This document shows, piece by piece, positions 56,572 to 64,000 of a stretch of 64,000 nucleotides of DNA; position 1 is the first letter of the stretch, and every line of letters begins with the position of its first letter. Under the pieces are notes generated by a model, which searched no databases, was not told the DNA's origin, and was given only the letters and a program-made list of their open reading frames with translations. This stretch comes from a virus, in the IMG/VR virus record IMGVR_UViG_3300032214_000867, positions 1-64,000 of that record. The stretch is one strand, 5' to 3'. The position numbers and the translations under genes are program-made.

Positions 56572-57231
56572 ATGAAGATCTTTTTAGATACAGCAGATGT
56601 TTCAATGATTAGTCCAGCATATGAGACTGGACTATTAGATGGAGTCACTACAAATCCATCTTTAATTCTTAAGAGTGGAAGGCAACTTATAGAAGTCATT
56701 CAAGAGATTGCAACGGATTTTAAAAACTTAAAAAGTATTTCTGCAGAGGTTGTTGCTGAAACTTCAGAGGAAATGCTTTCACAGGCACAACAATTTTATT
56801 CAATCGCACCAGCAGTTACAATTAAAGTTCCTTGTACCGTAGAAGGACTTAAGGCTTGTAAGTTTCTAACTGATAAAGGAATACAAGTTAATGTAACATT
56901 AGTGTTTTCTGTAGCACAGGCAATTCTTGCATCAAAGGCAGGAGCAACATTCATCTCACCATTTGTTGGACGTTGGATGGACAATTCTATTGATGGAATT
57001 GAACTCATCAAGAACATTCGTAAGGCATTTGATCATTCATTTTCACAAACAGAAATTCTTGCAGCATCTCTTCGTGATGTAAGACAGGTAGAACAGTCTG
57101 CTCTTGCTGGTGCAGATGTCGTTACAATCCCTCCTATTGTATTCTGGGGAATGTATAAGAATATTATGACTGATAAGGGTCTAGAACTCTTTCAGAAAGA
57201 TTGGGAAGAGGTTATTAAAAATCAAAAATGA
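56572..57231 (+). CDS. talC: Transaldolase TalC (fructose-6-phosphate aldolase-like)
   Basis: 219 residues. MKIFLDTADVSMI, GVTTNPSLI, VTIKVPCTVEGLKA (Schiff-base Lys), NVTLVFSVAQAILASKAGATFISPFVGR: full TalC signatures, short family form. Cyanophage TalC redirects host carbon into the pentose phosphate pathway to supply NADPH and ribose for nucleotides. The ATG at 56572 is chosen because it begins right after the hairpin. Confidence 0.97.
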   Translation: MKIFLDTADVSMISPAYETGLLDGVTTNPSLILKSGRQLIEVIQEIATDFKNLKSISAEVVAETSEEMLSQAQQFYSIAPAVTIKVPCTVEGLKACKFLTDKGIQVNVTLVFSVAQAILASKAGATFISPFVGRWMDNSIDGIELIKNIRKAFDHSFSQTEILAASLRDVRQVEQSALAGADVVTIPPIVFWGMYKNIMTDKGLELFQKDWEEVIKNQK

Positions 57232-57434
57232 AATCGGAACATCAGTGCTGGAATTTTGTGATGTCTTCTTTTGCTAGAATTTATGGGGTTCCTGCAATAA
57301 AAGGGCACGAAAGATTTCATGCATTTGCTTTACAATGGTGTGACGATCATAACTATACTTGTGATATTCATCTTGATGATTTAAATAAGGTTGATAGGTA
57401 TTTTAGAGAAGAATATGAATCTTGGGAGGGTTAA
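57228..57434 (+). CDS. Small conserved cyanophage protein
   Basis: 68 residues (MKSEHQCWNFVMSSFARIYGVPAIKGHERFHAFALQWCDDHNY...), with several Cys, His and Trp. Coupled by ATGA to talC and immediately followed by gnd. Function unknown. Confidence 0.75.
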   Translation: MKSEHQCWNFVMSSFARIYGVPAIKGHERFHAFALQWCDDHNYTCDIHLDDLNKVDRYFREEYESWEG

Positions 57435-58469
57435 ATGAAAGTAGGATTAATTGGACTAGGGCGAATGGGCGAAGGAATGTCCCGTCGTATGATGAAAGCA
57501 GGAATAGAAGTCTGGGGTTATCGGAGGAATTATGAGAAAGCAAACGAAGCATATGAAAAGGGATATGTGGATGGAATTGCAACTACTATTGAAAATCTTG
57601 TTAAAGTAGTTAAACAAAATCATAAAGGTGGTCAACAACCAGGCATTTTTCAAATGGTTGTTCCTGCTGAAACAGTAGAGGAGACGATTAATGAGTTACT
57701 ACGATATTGTGGTGAAGGAGATATTATTATTGATCATGGCAATAGCAATTTTAAGGACAGTCGGAAGAGAGCAGAACGACTTGCAAAGCAGGGCATCCAG
57801 TATATTGATTGCGGCACTAGTGGTGGTGTTTATGGTTTGGATCGTGGATACTGTCTTATGGTTGGAGGTGGAGATACTGCAGTCGCCACTTGTGCAAAGA
57901 TATTCTCTGCCCTCTCCCCAGATATTCACTCCTGCCATAGAACGGATCCAACATCTGATGTAACTTCTGCGGAATACGGTTGGTTACATTGTGGAGGTCC
58001 AGGCGCTGGACACTTTGTAAAGATGGTCCATAATGGTATCGAATATGGCATTATGCAAGCATATGCTGAAGGATTTAATATCATCAAGAATGCAAACGCA
58101 GGTGCCAAATATGTCAGAGAAGGAGATGCAGAGGTTGCCCCTATGGCAGACCCAGAGAGTTATTGTTATGATGTTGATGTTGCTGAAGTGGCTGAGTTAT
58201 GGCGTCGTGGTAGTGTGGTTGGGTCTTGGTTACTTGACCTTACTGCTGATGTGTTACGCAGGGATGGTGAGCTTAAACAGTTCTCTGGAGGTGTATCCGA
58301 CAGCGGTGAGGGTCGTTGGACTGTTTCTGCCGCTGTGGACTTGGGGGTTCCCGCTCCTGTCATTACTACTGCACTATTTGAAAGATTTAACTCACGCAAT
58401 CTCGGATCGTTCGGAGCAAAGATTTTAAATGGAATGCGTTACATGTTCGGAGGACATCACGTTAGATGA
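57435..58469 (+). CDS. gnd: 6-phosphogluconate dehydrogenase, short decarboxylating form
   Basis: 344 residues. NADP-binding VGLIGLGRMGEGMSRRM, then IIDHGNSNFKDSRKRAERL, YIDCGTSGGVYGLDRGYCLMVGG and CGGPGAGHFVKMVHNGIEYGIMQAYAEGF (catalytic Lys and substrate residues). Oxidises 6-phosphogluconate to ribulose 5-phosphate with NADPH. Paired with talC for pentose phosphate flux. ATGA overlap with the next small gene. Confidence 0.97.
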   Translation: MKVGLIGLGRMGEGMSRRMMKAGIEVWGYRRNYEKANEAYEKGYVDGIATTIENLVKVVKQNHKGGQQPGIFQMVVPAETVEETINELLRYCGEGDIIIDHGNSNFKDSRKRAERLAKQGIQYIDCGTSGGVYGLDRGYCLMVGGGDTAVATCAKIFSALSPDIHSCHRTDPTSDVTSAEYGWLHCGGPGAGHFVKMVHNGIEYGIMQAYAEGFNIIKNANAGAKYVREGDAEVAPMADPESYCYDVDVAEVAELWRRGSVVGSWLLDLTADVLRRDGELKQFSGGVSDSGEGRWTVSAAVDLGVPAPVITTALFERFNSRNLGSFGAKILNGMRYMFGGHHVR

Positions 58470-58600
58470 TTAGTTCAGAAACACCTTATAAACTTGCAGA
58501 AATAATTCGGGATACTTGGCCTAGTCTTTACAGAAAACCAGAACCATCATATAATAAAGAAAAGCAATTAAATAATGAACGAATACTGGATAGTAACTGA
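58466..58600 (+). CDS. Small hypothetical protein
   Basis: 44 residues (MISSETPYKLAEIIRDTWPSLYRKPEPSYN...), coupled to gnd by ATGA and overlapping the next gene by 26 bases. Function unknown. Confidence 0.6.
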   Translation: MISSETPYKLAEIIRDTWPSLYRKPEPSYNKEKQLNNERILDSN

Positions 58601-58847
58601 AAATAGGACTGGAAGAGTCATCGCTCATTGTGGTGATATTAATGATGCAATTATGATGGTTTCATTTGATCCTCATTATCGTTCATATAGTCGCCATCGT
58701 TTCATTATGGATCAAGTAATTGATATTACTTCAACAACTGATAAGCAACTTCCTGGTCAACAAGGACTTCCTGCCGGACAAATTCAAGTATTAAATTCAT
58801 ATAAAGAAAAACTTCCGCAAGGTGTTGGTAAACCTGTGATTGTATGA
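58575..58847 (+). CDS. Small conserved cyanophage protein
   Basis: 90 residues (MNEYWIVTENRTGRVIAHCGDINDAIMMVSFDPHYRSYSRHRFIMDQVIDI...). A beta-rich first half and proline/glutamine-rich end (GQQGLPAGQIQVLNSYKEKLPQG). Function unknown; overlaps the next gene by 4 bases. Confidence 0.7.
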   Translation: MNEYWIVTENRTGRVIAHCGDINDAIMMVSFDPHYRSYSRHRFIMDQVIDITSTTDKQLPGQQGLPAGQIQVLNSYKEKLPQGVGKPVIV

Positions 58848-59032
58848 ACCATAAAAAACATAAACAATCACAGAATCTCAAAAAGAAAAGGATGTATACA
58901 CCTGAAGGATACGTTGGTGATCCCCCAGATGCAAAATGTCCACATTGCGGAAAATCTGGAAAATCTTGTTCTTATGTAAATAGTTTAAGACGTGCTTGGG
59001 CAAGGAGTGCTTGTGCTAAAAAACATGAATAG
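58844..59032 (+). CDS. Small zinc-finger-like basic protein
   Basis: 62 residues, very basic start (NHKKHKQSQNLKKKRMY), then CPHCGKSGKSCSYVNSLRRAWARSACAKKHE with four cysteines and a histidine: a probable zinc-binding motif. Function unknown. Confidence 0.65.
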   Translation: MNHKKHKQSQNLKKKRMYTPEGYVGDPPDAKCPHCGKSGKSCSYVNSLRRAWARSACAKKHE

Positions 59033-60137
59033 AAAAAAGAAAATTGCAATTGTTGGTGCTGGTAATGCTGCTTGTGCTACAGCATTATGTTTGTATTACC
59101 AAGCATTTGATGGGATAGATAAAATAACAATATATTACGATCCTTCGGTGCCGATAGAAAAAGTTGGACAAGGAACAATTATAAATTTTCCATATTATAT
59201 TTCTAAAGTTCTTGGAATTAACTGGTATTTAAATGATAATATTATAAAGGCAACTTATAAAAGTGGAGTTCTTTATGAAAATTGGGGTAAAAAACAAGAA
59301 AAAATATTTAATCCGTTTCCCATGGATTCTACTGGAATTCATTTTGTTCCTCACTTATTATCAAAAGCTGTTTTGGAGTCTGGGTTATTTGATATAGTTG
59401 AAAGAAATATTGTTGATCCTGAAAAAGAAATAGATTCTGATTATATTTTTGATTGTAGAGGAAAAAATAATAGAAAACCAGATTTATATGAAAATTTAGT
59501 TAATCCTCTTAATCATGTAATTCTCGCTAAAAAATCTGAACCAGATTTAAAATTAAACTATACAAGATGTGTAGCAACTCCTGATGGGTGGACTTTTGTA
59601 ATTCCAAATCAAGATAGTGTATCTTATGGATATTTATTTAATAGTAATATAACTGAATTAAAAAATGCATCTAATAATTTTGTTGAAATGTTTGATGTTG
59701 AACCAAGTATAGAGTTTCAATTTGAAAATTATATTGCTAAAAGTTGTTTTTATGGCGAAAAGACAATATTAAATGGCAATAGATTGTGTTTTTTGGAACC
59801 ACTTGAAGCTACATCAATTGCTTATTACTTAACAGTTGTAGAAAATTGTTTACCTTACATATTTGAAAATTTAAGTAAGGAAAAATGTAATAATCAAATC
59901 AGAAATGAAATGTATAAAATTCAAAATTTTATTTTGTGGCATTATCAATATGGATCAAAATATGATACTCCATTTTGGAGATATGCAAAATCTTTATCAT
60001 TTCAACCAGATTTTGAATTTAAAAGCGCAGTAGAATATGCTGAAAAAAATAACTCTATTATTTGTAGATCTAGTGAAATGCAATATTCGCAGTGGCAAAT
60101 TAACAGCTTTAAAATATGGATTGATGGTAATACATGA
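59025..60137 (+). CDS. Flavin-dependent halogenase-like protein
   Basis: 370 residues. FAD-binding IAIVGAGNAACATALCLY, VGQGTIINFPYYISKVLGI, a lysine-bearing IIKATYKSGVLYENWG where halogenases keep the catalytic Lys, GWTFVIPNQDSVSYGYLF (the WxWxIP region, with Phe for the second Trp) and FLEPLEATSIAYYL (family E/S site). It belongs to the tryptophan-halogenase/FAD-monooxygenase family, but shorter than PrnA (about 540). Whether it halogenates or hydroxylates, and what, cannot be read. Start overlaps the preceding gene. Confidence 0.82.
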   Translation: MNRKKKIAIVGAGNAACATALCLYYQAFDGIDKITIYYDPSVPIEKVGQGTIINFPYYISKVLGINWYLNDNIIKATYKSGVLYENWGKKQEKIFNPFPMDSTGIHFVPHLLSKAVLESGLFDIVERNIVDPEKEIDSDYIFDCRGKNNRKPDLYENLVNPLNHVILAKKSEPDLKLNYTRCVATPDGWTFVIPNQDSVSYGYLFNSNITELKNASNNFVEMFDVEPSIEFQFENYIAKSCFYGEKTILNGNRLCFLEPLEATSIAYYLTVVENCLPYIFENLSKEKCNNQIRNEMYKIQNFILWHYQYGSKYDTPFWRYAKSLSFQPDFEFKSAVEYAEKNNSIICRSSEMQYSQWQINSFKIWIDGNT

Positions 60138-61675
60138 ATAACATGAAATTTATTGGTATTAGGGTATGTGATCATGATTCAAATATCACATATTCTAATG
60201 GGAAAAAAATAAAATATTATAAGTCTGAAAGAGATTATCAAATTAAACATCATGGATTTAAAGATTTAAATCAGTGGAAGAAAATAATAGATATGTGGGA
60301 TGTTTCTCCATCTGATATTGATGCGATTGGAATAGTAATGGATTGTTTTAGATATCCAAATATAGAATGTAGGGAGGAAAAAATTTATGAATTGATTGAT
60401 ATTCCTTTTTTTAATTTTCTTGGATTTGATTGTCCTATTTTTAGAATTAATCATCATTATGCACATACATTAAGTTCTTGGCCTCTTGGTGTTAAAACTG
60501 ATATTGATTTTGTTTTTGATGGATTTGGGGATGATTGGGAGTCTCATTCTATATTTAAAAATAATGAAAGAATTGTTAGGCGTAGTTCTAATGAGTTCCC
60601 AAGTCTTGGGATGGTTCTTGCCGAAATTGGTGTAATTTTAGAAATGCAAGGATTGGGATTAGATTATGCCGGAAAGATTATGGCGATGAAAGGATATGGG
60701 AGATCAAAAAATATTAATAACCAATTTAGTTTTGAGTCATTTGGATTATTAAAATTGTGGGATTATAATTACTGCGCTCACATGAGTAGAAAAATACATA
60801 ATTCTGTTCATGGGGTCGATAAGATTGGAAAGGAATTTCAAGAATTTTTTGATCATATAAGAACATGCCATGAGGAAACCGAAAGAATTTTTGTTAATTA
60901 TTTTAAATCTCATACATCTGAAAATGATGTGATAAGTTATAGTGGAGGAGTTGCTCAAAATACTATTATTAATTCCGAAATTAAAAAAGTTAGACCAAAT
61001 CTTTATATTCCACCCCACTGTAACGATGAAGGGTTATCGTTAGGAATAGTTGAATTTCTTCGTCAATATTATGATCAAGAACCTTTTGATAACACTGGAT
61101 ATCCCTATTGGCAATCGGATGAAAAACCAGAGTCTGATCCTTCAGATGAAACAATTTCTAAAACCGCAAGACTTTTATCTGAAGGTAAAATTGTTGGATG
61201 GTATCAGGGAAATGGTGAAGTTGGATCTAGAGCACTTGGAAACCGTAGTATATTAATGGATCCTTCTGTAAGAAATGGAAAGGAAATATTAAATAAAAAA
61301 GTTAAACGTAGGGAATGGTTTAGACCTTTTGGAGCTTCAATTCTGGAAGAAAAAACTGAAAAGTATTTTGATTGGACTGGACCGTCTCCATATATGCTTT
61401 ATGTAATGGATATAATTAATAAAAAATCTTTTCCTTCAATTACACATGTGGATGGTACTTGCAGAATTCAAACTGTTTCTTCGGATTTAAATTTTTACTA
61501 TAAATTAATATCCGAGTTTAATGAAATTACTGGTATTCCTATGTTGTTAAATACTTCTTTAAATGGTGGTGGAAAACCAATTTGCGGATCAATAAATGGT
61601 GCAGTAGAAATTTTTTCAACAACTGATATTGATGTTCTTGTAATAGGAGATGAGATATATGAAAAAAATTATTAA
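60134..61675 (+). CDS. Carbamoyltransferase, NodU/CmcH family
   Basis: 513 residues, near full length. ASKHA-type N-domain: FIGIRVCDHDSNITYSNG, INHHYAHTLSSWPL (metal-binding HxxxH), DIDFVFDGFGDDWESH, SYSGGVAQNTIINSEI. C-domain: WYQGNGEVGSRALGNRSILMDP and REWFRPFGASILEEK. Transfers carbamoyl groups to sugar or antibiotic hydroxyls. ATGA overlap with the flavoprotein suggests a joint pathway. ATG 60143 is an alternative start. Confidence 0.93.
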   Translation: MNNMKFIGIRVCDHDSNITYSNGKKIKYYKSERDYQIKHHGFKDLNQWKKIIDMWDVSPSDIDAIGIVMDCFRYPNIECREEKIYELIDIPFFNFLGFDCPIFRINHHYAHTLSSWPLGVKTDIDFVFDGFGDDWESHSIFKNNERIVRRSSNEFPSLGMVLAEIGVILEMQGLGLDYAGKIMAMKGYGRSKNINNQFSFESFGLLKLWDYNYCAHMSRKIHNSVHGVDKIGKEFQEFFDHIRTCHEETERIFVNYFKSHTSENDVISYSGGVAQNTIINSEIKKVRPNLYIPPHCNDEGLSLGIVEFLRQYYDQEPFDNTGYPYWQSDEKPESDPSDETISKTARLLSEGKIVGWYQGNGEVGSRALGNRSILMDPSVRNGKEILNKKVKRREWFRPFGASILEEKTEKYFDWTGPSPYMLYVMDIINKKSFPSITHVDGTCRIQTVSSDLNFYYKLISEFNEITGIPMLLNTSLNGGGKPICGSINGAVEIFSTTDIDVLVIGDEIYEKNY

Positions 61676-62570
61676 TGTATTGTTTCTTTCTAGAAATTAT
61701 AAAGAACAACTTTGGGAATATGATTTTATTATGAATGATATTCTTCCTTCGGATGTAGATAAAAATCCATACTTTATGTTTTTGGATGATGTTAGAAACT
61801 CAACAGAAACTTTTGATGTTCTTGTTTATAGTGCTAGAGATCCAAATAATTATCCTTGGGGGTGGATGCCAACTTATGATGAAGTATTGGAATGTGTATT
61901 AAAGACAAAACCAAAAATAATTATTCAATTATCTGATGAATTTAAACATGAAGATTTACAATCTCATAATAAATTGGGAAATTATTGTGAATTATTTTTA
62001 AGACAATATCATCATGAAAATTATTTTTATACTTTAAACACTATTCATATACCACTTGCATATAAAAATGGATTTGACATTAAAAATAAGTCAATCAAAT
62101 CTATAAAAGATAGGAAATATAATTGGAGTTTCGTTGGAACTTATAAATCAGATAGACAAGAATTGATTGATTATTTTTCTGAAATTAAAAATAATAAGTG
62201 TATTGTTCGGGAAGAGAGTGATACTCAAGTCATTTCACCAGATCAACTTGTTGACTATTTTCTTGATTCTATTTTTATTCCTTGTAGTAGAGGATGGTCA
62301 ACTATAGATACTATGCGGTTGTATGAAGCATCTATGTCTGGTGCTATTCCAGTTTTAGTTTCAACTAAAGAAGAATTTGAATTAGTATTTAAATATGAAG
62401 AAAATCCTCCTTGGATTTTTGCTCAAAGTTGGCAAGAAGCATCTAATATTTGTAAAAATCTTTTAGAAAATAAAGATGAGTTGGAAAAAATGCAACAATT
62501 AATTTTGGAGTGGTGGGAAAATAGAATTAACAAAATAAAAAAAATAGTTTACTTTTTAATATCAATTTGA
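61659..62570 (+). CDS. Exostosin-like glycosyltransferase
   Basis: 303 residues. IFIPCSRGWSTIDTMRLYEASMSGAIPVLVSTKEEFE is the exostosin/GT47-type donor-binding pattern; YNWSFVGTYKSDRQELIDYF and ENPPWIFAQSWQEASNICKNLL follow. Start 61659 is chosen since AGGAG lies about 10 bases upstream; 61650 is the alternative. Overlaps the carbamoyltransferase gene by 17 bases, closing a three-gene modification cluster. Confidence 0.78.
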   Translation: MKKIINVLFLSRNYKEQLWEYDFIMNDILPSDVDKNPYFMFLDDVRNSTETFDVLVYSARDPNNYPWGWMPTYDEVLECVLKTKPKIIIQLSDEFKHEDLQSHNKLGNYCELFLRQYHHENYFYTLNTIHIPLAYKNGFDIKNKSIKSIKDRKYNWSFVGTYKSDRQELIDYFSEIKNNKCIVREESDTQVISPDQLVDYFLDSIFIPCSRGWSTIDTMRLYEASMSGAIPVLVSTKEEFELVFKYEENPPWIFAQSWQEASNICKNLLENKDELEKMQQLILEWWENRINKIKKIVYFLISI

Positions 62571-62571
62571 A

Positions 62572-62700
62572 ATGAAAAATTTAGCACATCAAGTTAAAGT
62601 TGTTTTAACACGAGATTCTGATATTACATATAAAGAAGAGTTTAATTATATTTTTATAACTCTAAAAGAAACTATAAAAATACTGCTAAAGATTAAATAA
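62572..62700 (+). CDS. Small hypothetical protein
   Basis: 42 residues (MKNLAHQVKVVLTRDSDITYKEEF...), basic, hydrophobic C-terminal half. Follows the GT gene by 1 base. Function unknown; its stop lies in the late promoter of the next gene. Confidence 0.5.
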   Translation: MKNLAHQVKVVLTRDSDITYKEEFNYIFITLKETIKILLKIK

Positions 62701-62703
62701 ATA
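62696..62703 (+). promoter_or_regulatory. Late promoter AATAAATA
   Basis: AATAAATA within taaataaata, 21 bases before the ATG at 62725. Confidence 0.65.
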
Positions 62704-62724
62704 AGTATAAGTTATCTATTCTTT

Positions 62725-63096
62725 ATGGAATTGTTTCATTCTTCCGAATGTTATTTGTATAATCTTGAAACTACTTCATCAAGTAAAGCAAAAAAAATTT
62801 GGAGAGAAGCAATAAAAGAAAAGTGGGATTATGAATGTGCATATTGTGGATCTAAAAATGACATTACATTAGATCATGTAATTCCTCAAGCATTTGGCGG
62901 TCTTGATATTTCCTCTAATATTGTATCTTGTTGTAAAACTTGCAACCATAATAAAGGGCATAAAAAATGGGATGAATGGTTCTTTGAAAAAGAATTTTTT
63001 TCAGAAAATAGATATAATAAAATAAGATCGTGGATTGGACAGAACCAAGTAAAAGAACTATATCCATATAAAATGAGAAGGAATAATTGTACTTAA
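62725..63096 (+). CDS. HNH endonuclease domain protein
   Basis: 123 residues. WDYECAYCGSKNDITLDHVIPQAFGGLDISSNIVSCCKTCNHNKGHK is a full HNH motif (CxxC, LDHVIP, N, CxxCN..KG). Late promoter upstream, fibre gene downstream. Compatible with a homing nuclease next to a structural gene or a DNA-processing factor. The stop overlaps a further late promoter. Confidence 0.9.
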   Translation: MELFHSSECYLYNLETTSSSKAKKIWREAIKEKWDYECAYCGSKNDITLDHVIPQAFGGLDISSNIVSCCKTCNHNKGHKKWDEWFFEKEFFSENRYNKIRSWIGQNQVKELYPYKMRRNNCT

Positions 63097-63103
63097 ATAA
63101 ATA
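63096..63103 (+). promoter_or_regulatory. Late promoter AATAAATA
   Basis: AATAAATA in cttaaataaata, 46 bases before the fibre ATG at 63150. Confidence 0.6.
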
Positions 63104-63149
63104 TACATAACGGAGAATTTTTTGATTTATCAGCGAGAGAAATCATCTA

Positions 63150-64000
63150 ATGGCAGACATACGGGTTCGTGTAAATTCAGGAAATCAACCAACCGTTAGG
63201 GTCGGCCAAGAAAATGCTGTAAAAATAGTTGCTAGTAGTTCTGGTGCTCAAGGAATACAGGGTTCTCAAGGTGCTAGAGGACTTGATGGTTTATTTACTG
63301 GGCAAGGAGCACAGGGTACTCAAGGAGAACAAGGCACTCAAGGAACCCAAGGACTTTCTGGTGCATATGCAGGTCAAGGTGCTCAAGGAACTCGTGGTGC
63401 TGATGGATATATTGGATCTGATGGATCGCAGGGTGCCCAAGGAACGCAAGGATTGCAGGGACTGCAAGGATCTGGGGGTCTTCAAGGAGGATTAAGTAAT
63501 TTCCAAGGTACTCAAGGACTTCAAGGTAATCAAGGTACTCAAGGATTACAGGGTAATCAAGGATTGCAGGGTAATCAAGGTACTCAAGGACTTCAAGGAT
63601 TGCAAGGTGATCAAGGAGTTCAGGGTATTCAAGGTTCAGGTTCTCAAGGTATTCAAGGACTTCAAGGTGATCAAGGACTTCAAGGCACTCAAGGTGTTGG
63701 GTCCCAGGGTACTCAAGGATTGCAAGGTACTCAAGGTGTTGGGGCACAGGGTGCTCAAGGTCTTCAGGGTGATCAAGGTATTCAAGGCACTCAAGGTGTA
63801 GGTTCTCAAGGTGCTCAAGGCACTCAAGGATTACAGGGTGATCAGGGTACTCAAGGACTTCAAGGATTACAAGGGAATCAAGGATTACAAGGTTCTCAAG
63901 GTTCTCAAGGTTCTCAGGGAACACAAGGACTTCAAGGTGATCAAGGAATACAAGGTACTCAAGGACTTCAAGGTTCTCAAGGTCTTCAAGGTAATCAAGG
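63150..64000 (+). CDS. Collagen-like repeat protein (putative tail fibre), N-terminal part
   Basis: At least 283 residues, cut by the right edge. A 30-residue start (MADIRVRVNSGNQPTVRVGQ...) is followed by more than 200 residues of Gly-X-Gln triplets (GTQGLQGNQG, GSQGIQGLQG) with short breaks (GLSNFQG, GSGSQG). This is a collagen-like triplet in which glutamine takes the place of proline. Such repeats form rods in phage fibres. It follows a late promoter, as expected for a virion protein. No CGATG-type ribosome site is obvious. Confidence 0.85.
   Translation, partial: MADIRVRVNSGNQPTVRVGQENAVKIVASSSGAQGIQGSQGARGLDGLFTGQGAQGTQGEQGTQGTQGLSGAYAGQGAQGTRGADGYIGSDGSQGAQGTQGLQGLQGSGGLQGGLSNFQGTQGLQGNQGTQGLQGNQGLQGNQGTQGLQGLQGDQGVQGIQGSGSQGIQGLQGDQGLQGTQGVGSQGTQGLQGTQGVGAQGAQGLQGDQGIQGTQGVGSQGAQGTQGLQGDQGTQGLQGLQGNQGLQGSQGSQGSQGTQGLQGDQGIQGTQGLQGSQGLQGNQ
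63243..64000 (+). repeat. Degenerate 9-base coding repeat (GGN-xxx-CAA/CAG)
   Basis: Repeated ggt/gga-xxx-caa/cag triplets encoding Gly-X-Gln throughout the fibre gene; the arrays vary in third bases, so it is old rather than newly expanded. Confidence 0.85.

Noticed and set aside
63295-63924. Long minus-strand open frame (209 codons) opposite the fibre gene
   Set aside because: It is the mirror of the 9-base Gly-X-Gln repeat; its composition is repetitive, and the + frame has the late promoter, start and family match.

Overview
The window is part of the genome of a T4-like cyanomyovirus infecting marine Synechococcus or Prochlorococcus. It carries T4 replication genes in T4-like order (62, regA, 43, uvsX, 41, 61, nrdA, nrdB) alongside cyanobacterial-type auxiliary genes (psbA, two hli genes, petF, talC, gnd, mazG, hsp20). 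Other signs are dense packing with ATGA/TAATG overlaps, low GC, ten tRNAs, and T4-type late promoters (NATAAATA or CTAAATA). Nearly everything is on the + strand. Both window edges cut a gene: a DNA methylase at the left and a collagen-like fibre protein at the right.

Layout: 1-8.6 kb is the replication module with hsp20, two small Sm-like proteins and mazG. 8.6-12.8 kb holds two tRNAs and late, probably virion-associated genes. 12.8-17.4 kb is primase plus class Ia ribonucleotide reductase. 17.4-21.9 kb has a low-complexity structural protein, a GIY-YIG-like protein, 2OG-oxygenase-like proteins, a secreted lysozyme-like protein and a histone-H1-like protein. 21.9-27.4 kb is a tRNA region (eight tRNAs) with a cyanobacterial-type porin, a Dps-like ferritin, an HNH protein and small membrane proteins. 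27.87-46.77 kb is an uninterrupted glycan cluster of 22 genes: GDP-deoxysugar enzymes, a two-subunit transketolase, a heptose activation module, methyltransferases and about ten glycosyltransferases. 46.8-48.3 kb is a photosynthesis and redox block (hli, petF, hli, peroxiredoxin). 48.4-52.9 kb holds lysis enzymes and small membrane proteins. 52.9-55.1 kb is the only minus-strand block, four overlapping genes behind their own late promoter. 55.2-58.9 kb is psbA, talC, gnd and small genes. 59.0-62.6 kb is a second modification cluster (halogenase-like flavoprotein, carbamoyltransferase, exostosin-like transferase), then an HNH protein and the fibre gene.

Regulation is unusually readable. Five intrinsic terminators contain a sigma-70 -35 box in the hairpin and a -10 box about 17 bases on, so one element stops one transcript and starts the next. 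Other terminators carry a late promoter in the loop. Two leaders look like structured RNA: a nested-helix element before the glycan cluster (27674-27778) and a pseudoknot-capable psbA leader (55245-55344).

The most interesting candidates for an undescribed system are the glycan cluster with its RNA element (a ColD-like dehydratase plus split transketolase suggests a deoxy or branched sugar), the phage porin, the minus-strand exported-protein operon, and the halogenase-carbamoyltransferase cluster. All functional calls rest on motif recognition by eye; no database search was run.
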